In this document: positions 16,280-24,753 of the stretch, piece by piece
How the letters are laid out: each line of letters starts with the position of its first letter
Numbering within the stretch: the first letter of the stretch is position 1
Assembly (NCBI RefSeq): GCF_008312895.1
Contig: NZ_VSSP01000009.1
Coordinates: 62,001 to 126,000, forward strand
DNA: 64,000 bases
Source: Luteimonas suaedae
Lineage (GTDB): Bacteria > Pseudomonadota > Gammaproteobacteria > Xanthomonadales > Xanthomonadaceae
Direction of reading: 5' to 3'
Made by a program: the position numbers and the translations under genes
The notes under the pieces: model-generated
What the model saw: the letters and a program-made list of their open reading frames with translations, nothing else
Database searches by the model: none
What the model was told of the DNA's origin: nothing

Positions 16280-17266
16280 ATGACGATCCTGGTCACCGGC
16301 AGCGCCGGTCATCTCGGCGAAGCGTTGATGCGCATCCTGCGCGCGCGCGGGCGCGCGGCGATGGGCGTCGACGTCGTCGCCTCCGCGTTCACCGACCGGG
16401 TCGGTTCGATCGCAGACCGCGCCTTCGTTGACGCCTGCATGTCCGGCATCGACGCGGTGCTGCATGCCGCCACCCTGCACAAGCCGCACGTGGCCACGCA
16501 TGCGCGCCGGGCGTTCGTCGACACCAACGTCACCGGCACGCTCAACCTGCTGGAAGCCGCGTCGGCGCGCGGCGTCGGCGCGTTCGTCTTCACCAGTACC
16601 ACCAGCGTGTTCGGCGACGCGTTGACGCCGGCGGACGACGCCCCGGCGGCCTGGATCACCGAGGCGGTGACGCCACTGGCCAAGAACATCTACGGCGCCA
16701 CCAAGGCCGCGGCCGAGGACCTGTGCCGGCTGTTCCACCGCAACCAGGGACTGCCCTGCCTGGTGCTGCGCACCTCGCGCTTCTTCCCCGAGCCCGACGA
16801 CAGCGCGTCGCTGCGGGAGGCCTACACCGACGGCAACATCAATGCCAACGAGTTCCTGTACCGACGCGTGGACATCGAGGACGTGGTGGAGGCGCACCTG
16901 CGGGCACTCGAACGCGCGCCCGCGCTCGGTTTCGGCCGCTATATCATCAGCGCCACCACGCCGTTCCGGCCCGAGGATGCGCCGGCACTGCACCGGGACG
17001 CGCCCGCCGTGCTGGCGCGGCGCGTGCCTGACTACGCCGACGCATACGCACGCCGCGGCTGGCGCATGTTCCCGCGCATCGGCCGCGTGTACGACAACGC
17101 GCTGGCGCGGCAGGCCTTGGACTGGCATCCCCGTTACGACTTCGCCCATGTCCTGCAACGGCTGCGCGAGGACCGGAACCCGCGCAGCGCGCTGGCGCGC
17201 GAGGTTGGCAGCAAGGGCTATCACGGCGAGCGCTGGCGCGACGGGCTGTACCCGGTCGAAGGGTGA
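16280..17266 (+). CDS. NAD-dependent epimerase/dehydratase family protein
   Basis: Extended SDR of 328 residues: NAD-binding GSAGHLG at residues 7-13, STTSVFG around the catalytic Ser, and YGATK giving the Tyr/Lys pair near residues 137-141. The family acts on nucleotide sugars and related compounds; the substrate is unassigned. A -10-like TAGAAT (16244-16249) lies about 30 bp upstream of the ATG. It converges on the methyltransferase gene across a long hairpin. Confidence 0.9.
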   Translation: MTILVTGSAGHLGEALMRILRARGRAAMGVDVVASAFTDRVGSIADRAFVDACMSGIDAVLHAATLHKPHVATHARRAFVDTNVTGTLNLLEAASARGVGAFVFTSTTSVFGDALTPADDAPAAWITEAVTPLAKNIYGATKAAAEDLCRLFHRNQGLPCLVLRTSRFFPEPDDSASLREAYTDGNINANEFLYRRVDIEDVVEAHLRALERAPALGFGRYIISATTPFRPEDAPALHRDAPAVLARRVPDYADAYARRGWRMFPRIGRVYDNALARQALDWHPRYDFAHVLQRLREDRNPRSALAREVGSKGYHGERWRDGLYPVEG

Positions 17267-17344
17267 GAGTGAGAAACGAGGAGTGAGAAACGAGTTAAGA
17301 GCGGCTGCCTTCCTCTTGTTTCTCACTCCTCGTTTCTCACTCCT
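17266..17344. terminator. Long inverted repeat between convergent genes, probable bidirectional terminator
   Basis: Left arm AGTGAGAAACGAGGAGTGAG... (17268-17294) pairs with right arm ...CTCACTCCTCGTTTCTCACT (17313-17344), a stem of about 27 bp with an 18-nt loop. Each arm itself contains a tandem GAGTGAGAAACGAG. It separates the epimerase stop (17266) from the convergent methyltransferase stop (17348). The sequence looks like a dispersed repeat used as terminator. Confidence 0.65.
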
Positions 17345-17347
17345 AGG

Positions 17348-18109
17348 TTATTCGTCGGGCATCGAGGCCAGCTTGCGGCCGATCACCGCGCAGTAGTGCA
17401 GCGGGTTGCCCTCGATCGAGATGCGGTGGCGGTAGCGCTCGAGGTGGTAGAGCTGCAGGAATTCCCCGGCCACCAGGCGCTTGATGAACAGCGCCAGGCC
17501 ACTCTCGTCCGACTGGCCCAGGAACGTCTCCTTGATGTTGAACCCGATCCAGCCGCCGTCGGCGATCAGGTTGAAGGCGCGGTGGAACGCCGCCACCGGG
17601 ATATCGTCATAGCCGAGCGCGGCGATGGTGGTCAGGCAGTTGAAGTCCCAACCGCCGAGCGCGGTCATCAGGTCATCGTCGTGGCGGCTGAGGTCGCCGA
17701 CGTAGTAGGCGTCGTAGACGCCGGGTCGGTCGCGCCATAGCGCATCCTTCGCGGCTTCGGAAATGTCCGCGCCGACCAGCCGCGAGACGCCGTAGTGCGC
17801 CAGCTCTTCGCCCATCATGCCGTTGCCGGCGCCGAAATCGAGCACGCGTTGGCGGTTGAGGTCGTCGCCGGCCGCGGCCAGCACTTCGTGCATGCGCAGC
17901 GCCAGGAAGCGCGGCGAGTCGCACTTGAGCCGCTCGTAGAAGATCTGCTCGTACAGGCCGGGCAAGTTGTAGATCCGGTCGTAGTCGTGGAAACGGATGT
18001 GCTCGGCGCGGCCGTCCTCGTGGTCGAGGACGAAGTAGACGTCGCTCTCGCGTTCGCGGCTGAAATCCAGCTGCGGCAGGCGGATGCGGTGGCGCGGGAT
18101 CTTCGTCAT
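17348..18109 (-). CDS. Class I SAM-dependent methyltransferase
   Basis: The 253-residue protein has a Rossmann methyltransferase core with SAM motif VLDFGAGNGMMGEEL (about 89-103), acidic motif LVGADIS and a WIGFNIKETF segment. The first ~80 residues form a separate charged N-terminal region. A strong AGGAG lies 8 nt before the ATG at 18109. It follows an osmoprotectant ABC transporter on the same strand with a 37-bp gap, so co-transcription is likely; a link to a methylated compatible solute is speculative. The substrate is not recognisable. Confidence 0.88.
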   Translation of the reverse strand: MTKIPRHRIRLPQLDFSRERESDVYFVLDHEDGRAEHIRFHDYDRIYNLPGLYEQIFYERLKCDSPRFLALRMHEVLAAAGDDLNRQRVLDFGAGNGMMGEELAHYGVSRLVGADISEAAKDALWRDRPGVYDAYYVGDLSRHDDDLMTALGGWDFNCLTTIAALGYDDIPVAAFHRAFNLIADGGWIGFNIKETFLGQSDESGLALFIKRLVAGEFLQLYHLERYRHRISIEGNPLHYCAVIGRKLASMPDE

Positions 18110-18146
18110 GCGGACTCCTGTGTTGTCGTCGATGGGTGCAGCGCGG

Positions 18147-19634
18147 TTACCGGCGTGCGGCCAGGCGCAGGCCGCGCGGTGTCAGCACGCGCTCGATCAG
18201 CTCGAACGCCCCCTGCGCGGCCAGCGCCAGCAGCGCCGCCGGCACGGCGCCTTCCAGGATCAGGCCGATGTCGTCGAGCCGGATGCCGGCGAGGATCGAC
18301 TGGCCGTAGCCGCCGGCGCCGATCAGGGCGCCGAGCGTGGCGGTGCCGACGTTGATCACCGCCGCGGTCTTGATGCCCGCCAGGATGGTGCGCAGCGCCA
18401 GCGGCAGCTCGATCCGCCACAGCCGCGTCGACGGCCGCAGGCCGATCGCGGCGGCGGTCTCGCGCAGGTCGCGCGGGATGCCGGTCAGGCCGGCATGGGT
18501 GTTGCGCACGATCGGCAGCAGGCTGTACAGGAACAGTGCCGCGATCGCCGGCCACGCGCCGATGCCGAACAGCGGGATCATGAAGACGAACACCGCCAGC
18601 GACGGCAGCGTCTGCAGCAGGCCGGTCAGCGTGAGCACCACCTGCCCGGCGCGCGGGCGCCGCGCCGCGAAGACCCCGAGCGGCAACGCCACCAGCAGCG
18701 CCAGGCCCAGCGAGATGCCGACCAGCGCCAGATGCTCGCGGGTGCGCTGCCACAATCGCGGCCAGTGGCCGACCCCTTGCGGCGCGTCGACACCGAGCCA
18801 GTCGGCGGCGACCGCGGACTCGGCCTCGCCGTCCAGTTTCACCCGCGCGTTGAGGCGCTGCATGGTCGTCGCGTCGATGCGCCCGGCCATGTCTTCCAGC
18901 GCCTCGACCCAGCGCGGCGCGCGCTGCACCAGGTCCTCGCGGTACAGGAACACCGCCTCGTAGCCGGGGAAGAAACCGCGGTCGTCCTCCAGCACGACGA
19001 TGTCGTAGTACGGGATCTCGGCGTCGGTGCGGTACAGGTCGGTGACGTCGATCGCGCCGTTGGCCAGGCCGCGGTAGGCGAGGTCGTGGTCGAGTCCGTT
19101 GGCCGACTGCGGCAGTCGGTAGGCGGCGCGCAGGCCCGGCCAGCCGTCGGCGCGCTGCATGAACTCGTTACCGAAGCCGAAGCGCAATCCCGGATGATCA
19201 CGCAGGTCGCCGATGCTGCGGATACCGAGCTCGCGTGCGTGTGCGGCGCGCATGCCCAGCGCGTAGCTGTTGTCGAAGCCAAGCGGCGCGGTCATGCGGA
19301 GGCCGCGCCGCCGCAGCTCGGCGCGCAGCGCGTCGATGTCGGCATCCGGCATGCGCAGCAGTTCCTGCGCCAGGGTGCCGGTGTACTCGGGATAGGCGTC
19401 GATCTCGCCGCCCAGCAGCGCACGCCAGACGATGCGGGTGCCACCGAGCTGGCGGCGATGGCGCACCACGGTGTCGGACTGCCGGCCGAGCCCGGCGCCG
19501 ATCTCGCCCAGCACCACCGACTCGGTGAAGTTCTTCGAACCCATGGTGGCGCTGGCCGGCGCCGCGCCCGGTGGCTGCGCCCAAGCGCCGGCGCCGACGC
19601 AGAGCCACAGCAACGCCAGCAGCGCGCGCATCAT
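18147..19634 (-). CDS. Osmoprotectant ABC transporter, fused substrate-binding protein and permease
   Basis: The 495-residue protein starts with a signal peptide (MMRALLALLWLCVGAGAWAQ), continues as an OpuAC/ProX-type binding domain (about 28-290; MGSKNFTESVVLGEI, DAYPEYTGTLAQELL), and ends as a BPD permease with five to six membrane helices and the ETAAAIGLRPSTRLWRIELP coupling loop. Glycine betaine, choline or carnitine are typical ligands. The start overlaps the ATPase stop (ATGA at 19634-19631), so the two are translationally coupled. Fusions usually place the permease first; here the binding domain is N-terminal. Confidence 0.92.
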   Translation of the reverse strand: MMRALLALLWLCVGAGAWAQPPGAAPASATMGSKNFTESVVLGEIGAGLGRQSDTVVRHRRQLGGTRIVWRALLGGEIDAYPEYTGTLAQELLRMPDADIDALRAELRRRGLRMTAPLGFDNSYALGMRAAHARELGIRSIGDLRDHPGLRFGFGNEFMQRADGWPGLRAAYRLPQSANGLDHDLAYRGLANGAIDVTDLYRTDAEIPYYDIVVLEDDRGFFPGYEAVFLYREDLVQRAPRWVEALEDMAGRIDATTMQRLNARVKLDGEAESAVAADWLGVDAPQGVGHWPRLWQRTREHLALVGISLGLALLVALPLGVFAARRPRAGQVVLTLTGLLQTLPSLAVFVFMIPLFGIGAWPAIAALFLYSLLPIVRNTHAGLTGIPRDLRETAAAIGLRPSTRLWRIELPLALRTILAGIKTAAVINVGTATLGALIGAGGYGQSILAGIRLDDIGLILEGAVPAALLALAAQGAFELIERVLTPRGLRLAARR

Positions 19635-20368
19635 GCGTCCGCCCCCAGGCTGCGTTGCGCGGTCATGAACGCATGCACGAAGGGCTCGGCCGGCGCCTGC
19701 AGCAGCTCGCGCGCCGCGCCCTGCTGCACCACGCGGCCACCGCGCAGCAGCACCAGGGGGTCGGCCAGGTACGCGGCCTCGGCGACGTCATGGGTGACCA
19801 GCACCACGGTCTTGCCCAAGGTCGCGAACAGTTCGCGCATCTGCGCCTGCAGCTCGTGGCGGATGATCGGATCGAGCGCGCCCAGCGGCTCGTCGAGCAG
19901 CAGCACTTCGGGGTCGAGCATCAACGCGCGGATCAGGCCGACGCGCTGGCGCTGGCCGCCGGACAGTTCGGCCGGATAGCGCTGCAGCGCGTCATCGGGC
20001 AGCTGGCACAGTTCGGCCAGTTCGCCCATGCGCGCGTCGATGCGCGCGCGGGTCCAGCCCAGCGTGCGCGCCAGCAGCGCCACGTTGCCGGCCGCGGTGA
20101 GGTGCGGGAACAGCCCGCCCTCCTGGATCACGTAGCCGACCCGGCGCCGCTGCTCCAGCAGCGCGGCGCGGCGCAGCGGCTCGCCGCGGAACAGCACCGT
20201 GCCCGAATCCGGCCACTCCAGGCCGATCAGCATGCGCAGCACGGTGGACTTGCCGGCGCCGCTCGGCCCGATCAGCGCGGTGCTGCGGCCGGCCTCGATG
20301 CGCAGATCGACATCCTCGAGCGCGATGCTGCTGCCGTAGCGCCGGCTGACATGGCGGAGCTCGAACAT
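19631..20368 (-). CDS. Osmoprotectant (glycine betaine-type) ABC transporter ATP-binding protein
   Basis: The ATPase has Walker A GPSGAGKST, Q-loop IQEGGLFPHL, signature LSGGQRQRVG, Walker B VLLLDEPLGALDP and switch VTHDV. The start at 20368 (MFELRHVS) follows a GGTGGGCGG stretch; ATG 20392 is an alternative giving eight more residues. It forms a two-gene transporter with the downstream fused binding protein/permease and is divergent from a serine hydrolase. Confidence 0.93.
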   Translation of the reverse strand: MFELRHVSRRYGSSIALEDVDLRIEAGRSTALIGPSGAGKSTVLRMLIGLEWPDSGTVLFRGEPLRRAALLEQRRRVGYVIQEGGLFPHLTAAGNVALLARTLGWTRARIDARMGELAELCQLPDDALQRYPAELSGGQRQRVGLIRALMLDPEVLLLDEPLGALDPIIRHELQAQMRELFATLGKTVVLVTHDVAEAAYLADPLVLLRGGRVVQQGAARELLQAPAEPFVHAFMTAQRSLGADA

Positions 20369-20447
20369 CCGCCCACCATAACGCAGCGGCATGACCGTCC
20401 GCAGGTGGGCGCATGGCGTGCCGGCCGCGCGGGCATGGTCCGTGCAC

Positions 20448-20461
20448 TAGAATCGACCCGA
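20448..20461 (+). promoter_or_regulatory. -10 element next to the serine hydrolase start, possible leaderless transcript
   Basis: TAGAAT at 20448-20453 is seven bases before the ATG at 20461, so transcription would start at or next to the start codon. No ribosome site is visible upstream of the ATG. The -35 match is poor. Confidence 0.35.
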
Positions 20462-21531
20462 TGCGCTTCCTCGCCGCCATCGCTGCATGCCTCCTGCTGA
20501 CCGGCGCCGGCGCGGCCTCTGGAGACCCGATGCAGGCGAATGTCGATGCGCTGATGCGCGACTACAACCGAGGGGGTGCGCCCGGCGCCGCGGTGCTGGT
20601 GTTGCACGATGGCGACGCGGTCGTCCGCCGCGGCTATGGCCTGGCGGACCTGGAGGCCGGCACGCCGGTGACGCCGGCCAGCAACTTCCGGCTGGCCTCG
20701 CTCAGCAAGCAGTTCACCGCCGCCGCGATCCTGCTGCTGGCCGAGGACGGCCGCCTGCGCCTGGACGATCCGGTGCGCAAATGGCTGCCGACCCTGCCCG
20801 CAGCCGCCGAGCCGGTCACCCTGCACCATCTGCTCAGCCATACCTCGGGGTTGATCGACTACGAGGAGGTGATGCCGGAGGCGATCGACGGACAGCTGCA
20901 CGACGCCGACGTGCTGGCGCTGCTGGAACCGCACGATCGCCTGTACTTCGCGCCGGGCACGCAGTACCGCTACAGCAATAGTGCCTACGCACTGCTGGCG
21001 CTGATCGTCGGCAAGGCGTCGGGTTCGGATTTCGCCACATTCCTGCGCGAGCGCATCTTCCTGCCGCTGGGGATGGCGCGCACGGTGGCGTTCGAGGACG
21101 GCAAATCCACCGTGGCCGACCGCGCCTACGGCTACCGCCGCGTCGACGGCGACTGGACGCGCAGCGACCAGAGCCCGACCAGCGCCGTGCTCGGCGACGG
21201 CGGCATCTACAGCTCGATCGACGACCTGGCGAAATGGGATGCGGCGCTGTACGACGACCGCCTGCTGTCGGACGCCTCGCGGGCGCTGGCGTTCGCGCCG
21301 CAGACCACCACGCCGACCGGCGAAGACGACGTCGACGCCTACGGCTACGGCTGGCGCCTGCATGGTGGCGAGACGCTGTGGCACTCCGGCGAGACCACCG
21401 GTTTCCGCAACGTCATCCTGCGCTTTCCGCGCCAACGGCTGACGGTGATCGTACTGAGCAACCGCGACCACCCCGAGCCCTACGCGTCCGCACGCGCGAT
21501 CGCCGACCTGTGGCGCGAAGAAAAACCCTGA
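20461..21531 (+). CDS. Serine hydrolase, beta-lactamase (class C / penicillin-binding) family
   Basis: The 356-residue protein has a signal peptide (MRFLAAIAACLLLTGAGAAS), the SxxK nucleophile motif S80LSK83, the YxN motif Y171SN173 and a later HSG triad near residue 316. It therefore has all three active-site motifs of family S12/class C proteins, which include D-amino peptidases, esterases and carboxypeptidases. It is probably periplasmic. The start at 20461 is chosen because it opens the signal peptide. Confidence 0.92.
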   Translation: MRFLAAIAACLLLTGAGAASGDPMQANVDALMRDYNRGGAPGAAVLVLHDGDAVVRRGYGLADLEAGTPVTPASNFRLASLSKQFTAAAILLLAEDGRLRLDDPVRKWLPTLPAAAEPVTLHHLLSHTSGLIDYEEVMPEAIDGQLHDADVLALLEPHDRLYFAPGTQYRYSNSAYALLALIVGKASGSDFATFLRERIFLPLGMARTVAFEDGKSTVADRAYGYRRVDGDWTRSDQSPTSAVLGDGGIYSSIDDLAKWDAALYDDRLLSDASRALAFAPQTTTPTGEDDVDAYGYGWRLHGGETLWHSGETTGFRNVILRFPRQRLTVIVLSNRDHPEPYASARAIADLWREEKP

Positions 21532-21598
21532 AACGCCGCCCGGGCGCCTGGGCCTGTGCCAGCACTGGCCGGCGCCTGCCCGACGGATAACCTGTCCG

Positions 21599-22636
21599 TC
21601 AGAGTCTGACGTTCCAAGTCAGCAGCGAATGGTCGGACTCGCCGCCCTCGACATGATCGCGATCGGAGGACTCGACGTCGTCACTTGTGTAGATCCGGTC
21701 GATAGGATCGGCCCATGCCCAAAATCCCGGATCGTTGTCGCCCTCCATGCCGCCCAGCGTCTCCTCGCGCGAGTTGAAGTCGCCGAGCACCACGGTGTTG
21801 TCGCCGTAGCCGCCGGCGATGCCGGCCAGGTTCGCGTACTGCGTCTCGCGCGCTTGCTCATCGTCGTTGCTGAAGTGCGTGCTGATCACCGTGGCCGGTT
21901 CGCCGCCGGCAACGATGTCGACGGCCAGCGCGGTCCGGTTCTCGCCGTTCGCATCGTTCGCACCCAGGTCGTGTCGGGTCACGACCGCGTTGCCGCTGAA
22001 ATCGCGCTGTAGCGAGGCGCCGGGCCCGAGCAGCACCGCGTTGCCATAGGTGCCGCCGCCGGTAGCGGTCGAGGAACCGTAGACGATGGCGTAGTCCTGA
22101 CTTCCGTTCGGCGAACGCACATCGGCGTTGTACACCGTGATCACGCCGCTGCCGTCTCCGGCGTCGACGCGCTGTCCGTTCTCGTTGTAGTGTTCGCGGG
22201 TGATCTTCACCTGGCTGCTGCGGCCCTCGGGGTCGGTGCCCTCGATGACCGTCACCGGGTGTCGGGCCTCGTAAGGCACCTGCTGCCCGTTCTCGTCGAT
22301 GCTGTAGCGCTCGAACTGGACTTCCCCCTGCAGGCCCGCCTCCTTGGCCGATATCTGCGCAAGGATGAGCATGCTGTAGTCGTCGCTGCCGTTGGCGTTG
22401 AGCGCGCGTTCGGTACCGACGTCCACTTCCTGCAGGGCGACGACGTCGATGTCACCGTTCACCACCTGGCCGGCAATATGCGCGGCGGTCTCCGCGAAGC
22501 CGGAACGGGCGCCGGAGTTGCCGCCGCCCACGTTGTAGGTGCCGAAACGCAGTTCGGGCGCTTCGTGCTCTCCCTGCGATGGCGGGTATGGCGAATAGGT
22601 TCCTCCGGCTGCGGCAGCCGGATCGAGATTGGCCAT
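21599..22636 (-). CDS. Endonuclease/exonuclease/phosphatase (EEP) fold protein
   Basis: The 345-residue protein shows the EEP core: FGTYNVGGGNSG at the start of the fold, ALQEVDVG with the metal-binding Glu, VISTHFSND, VLGDFNSREE and the final SDHSLL His. The middle of the protein (about 125-215) is a long Gly/Asn-rich insertion with many acidic residues. The ATG at 22636 has GAAGGAG 9 nt upstream. There is no signal peptide; the first ~30 residues are Ala/Pro/Gly-rich and look disordered. It may be a nuclease or phosphodiesterase. A secreted effector is possible but unsupported. Confidence 0.85.
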   Translation of the reverse strand: MANLDPAAAAGGTYSPYPPSQGEHEAPELRFGTYNVGGGNSGARSGFAETAAHIAGQVVNGDIDVVALQEVDVGTERALNANGSDDYSMLILAQISAKEAGLQGEVQFERYSIDENGQQVPYEARHPVTVIEGTDPEGRSSQVKITREHYNENGQRVDAGDGSGVITVYNADVRSPNGSQDYAIVYGSSTATGGGTYGNAVLLGPGASLQRDFSGNAVVTRHDLGANDANGENRTALAVDIVAGGEPATVISTHFSNDDEQARETQYANLAGIAGGYGDNTVVLGDFNSREETLGGMEGDNDPGFWAWADPIDRIYTSDDVESSDRDHVEGGESDHSLLTWNVRL

Positions 22637-22823
22637 GTCGACGCTCCTTCGGTGCGGTAGGCGCAACCCTGGAGCGGCCCATGCGGCGGCACAACCCGGG
22701 GTTGGCCCTAGATGAGCACCCGATCGCATTCATCGTCCGCACACGGCCACATTCAGCATTTCCGCGAAGCAAAGCTTGTGTCGGCATATGCTATGGGGAT
22801 CGCCTCCCCTGTACCGCTTGCCG

Positions 22824-24530
22824 ATGCGCAAACTCCTCGTCGTCATCCTCCTTGTCGCGCTCGTCGGCATCGCCCTGTTGCTCGGACAGCGCTGCGCACG
22901 CCAGCCGGACCCGTCGACGGAACGTTCCGCCGACGGAACGCCGATCACCGACGCCGTGCCGCAATCGTCGGACCCCGCGGCGCAGCGCATCGAGGCCGAC
23001 CTGCGGCGCCTGGCCGACGACGCCATGGAGGGCCGCGAGACCGGCACCCGCGGTTACGAACTGGCCGCCTCGTACGTCGCCGCGCGCTTCGCCGATGCCG
23101 GCCTGCAACCCGGCGGCGAGGACGGCAGCTATTTCCAGCGCGTGCCGCTGCTCCGGGCCGTGGCGCAGGAGGAAGGCGCGCGGCTGGCGGTGGAGCGCGG
23201 CGGGCGCACCATCGAGCTGCGCTTCGGCGAGCACTTCCTGCCGTGGGCCAATTTCAATGCGCCCGCGCACGCGATCGAGGCGCCGGCGGTGTTCGTCGGC
23301 CATGCCATCCATGCCCCGGACCTGGAGCACGACGATTTCGAAGGGCTCGACCTGCGCGGGCGGATCGCGGTGCTGCTGCCCGGTGCGCCGGAGCGCTTCG
23401 ACGACCATCGCCGCGCCTTCCACTCCTCGCAGCACGAGAAGCTGCAGGCGCTGGCCGAGCGCGGCGCGGTGGGCGCGGTGTTCGTGTCGACGCCGGAGTT
23501 CGAGGCGCGGGTGCCGTGGCCGCGCCAGCGCGCCGGCTGGGACAAGCCGGCCATGCGGCTGCGCGGCGACGACGGCGCGCCGCTCGACGCCTTCCCGCAG
23601 CTGCAGGCGGTCGCCGCGGTGGGCGCGGCCGCGGCCGACTTCATCTTTGCCGACGGCGATCGCACCGCGGCGGAACTGTTCGACGCGGCGCGCGCCGGTC
23701 GCCTGCGCGGGTTCCCGCTGCAGGGCATGATGCTGATCGCCGGGCGCACCGACATCGCGCCGATCGAATCGCGCAACGTGCTGGCGAAACTGCCGGGCAG
23801 CGACCGCGACCTCGCCGGCGAGTACGTGGTGCACACCGCGCACCTCGACCACGTCGGCATCGGCGCCGCCGATGCCGAGGGCGACACCATCCACAACGGC
23901 GCGCTCGACAACGCACTGGGCGTGTCGATCATGCTCGAGACCGCACGCACCCTGCTCGCGGCGGACACCGCACCGCGACGCAGCCAGCTGTTCGCCGCGC
24001 TGACCGCCGAGGAGCAGGGCCTGCTCGGCGCGCAGTGGTTCGTCGCCCATCCCACGGTGCCGCGCAAGGGCCTGGTCGCCAACCTCAACCTCGACATGCC
24101 GGTGCTGACCGCGCCGAGCACCGACGTGGTGGCGATCGGCATCGAGCATTCGACACTGCGGCAGGCGGTGGAAGCGGCCGCCGCGGAACTGGAGGTGAAG
24201 CTCTCGCCCGACCCGTACCCGGAAGAAGTGGTGTTCGTGCGCAGCGACCAGTACGCCTTCGTCCGTGCCGGGATCCCGGCGCTGTACCTCGACGGTGGCA
24301 CCCTTTCCGCCGACGGCGAGCGCGACCCCAAGATCGCGCTCGCGTATTTCCTGCGCAACTGCTATCACCGGCCCTGCGACGACGCCTCGCAGCCGATCCA
24401 GTACGACGATGCCGCGCGGCTGGCGCGGCTGAGCGCGGCGGTCGCGACCCGCGTCGGCAGCGCCGACGAGCGGCCGCGCTGGAACGACGGCGACTTCTTT
24501 GGCGAGCGCTTCGGCAGCGCCACTCCGTAG
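22824..24530 (+). CDS. M28 family metallopeptidase
   Basis: The 568-residue protein starts with a hydrophobic anchor (MRKLLVVILLVALVGIALLL), so the enzyme is exported or membrane-bound. A PA-like domain lies at about 130-300 and the M28 fold at about 310-520. Metal ligands are visible: His in HTAHLDH, bridging Asp in ALDNALG, the Glu pair in TAEEQG and Asp in NLDMP. The usual final His (RSDH.SF) reads RSDQYAF here. M28 enzymes are mostly aminopeptidases. No clear ribosome site precedes the start. The stop codon TAG is part of the GTAGGAGCGCGCC repeat. Confidence 0.9.
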   Translation: MRKLLVVILLVALVGIALLLGQRCARQPDPSTERSADGTPITDAVPQSSDPAAQRIEADLRRLADDAMEGRETGTRGYELAASYVAARFADAGLQPGGEDGSYFQRVPLLRAVAQEEGARLAVERGGRTIELRFGEHFLPWANFNAPAHAIEAPAVFVGHAIHAPDLEHDDFEGLDLRGRIAVLLPGAPERFDDHRRAFHSSQHEKLQALAERGAVGAVFVSTPEFEARVPWPRQRAGWDKPAMRLRGDDGAPLDAFPQLQAVAAVGAAAADFIFADGDRTAAELFDAARAGRLRGFPLQGMMLIAGRTDIAPIESRNVLAKLPGSDRDLAGEYVVHTAHLDHVGIGAADAEGDTIHNGALDNALGVSIMLETARTLLAADTAPRRSQLFAALTAEEQGLLGAQWFVAHPTVPRKGLVANLNLDMPVLTAPSTDVVAIGIEHSTLRQAVEAAAAELEVKLSPDPYPEEVVFVRSDQYAFVRAGIPALYLDGGTLSADGERDPKIALAYFLRNCYHRPCDDASQPIQYDDAARLARLSAAVATRVGSADERPRWNDGDFFGERFGSATP

Positions 24531-24667
24531 GAGCGCGCCATGCGCGCGATGCCGCGGGCATCGCGCCGCCCGCGAATCCGGTGACCGACGTGCCTGCCGG
24601 TCCGGAATCGCGGCGTCCACCGGATCCGGCCGGCATCCGCGGCATCGCGCGCATGGCGCGCTCCTAC
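24527..24667. repeat. GTAGGAGCGCGCC palindromic repeat, complete copy
   Basis: A 141-bp element. The left arm GTAGGAGCGCGCCATGCGCG (continuing CGATGCCGCGG) is mirrored at the right end as its complement ending GGCGCGCTCCTAC. The core contains GCCTGCCGGTCCGGAATCGC and CGTCCACCGGATCC. It is the clearest full copy of a family with members near 7.8, 28.7, 38.4, 45.8 and 59.3 kb. It supplies the stop codon of the M28 gene. Confidence 0.85.
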
Positions 24668-24753
24668 GACGAGTCCGACCACGGCATGGCCGTTCAGCCC
24701 GCCATCAAGGCAGCGGCCGCTATGCTGGCGGCCCGATTCACTGCATCCGCCCC

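Noticed and set aside
21599-22636. EEP protein as a type IV or VI toxin with immunity partner
   Set aside because: No XVIPCD-type tail, PAAR/VgrG or immunity gene was found; neighbours are ordinary hydrolases.
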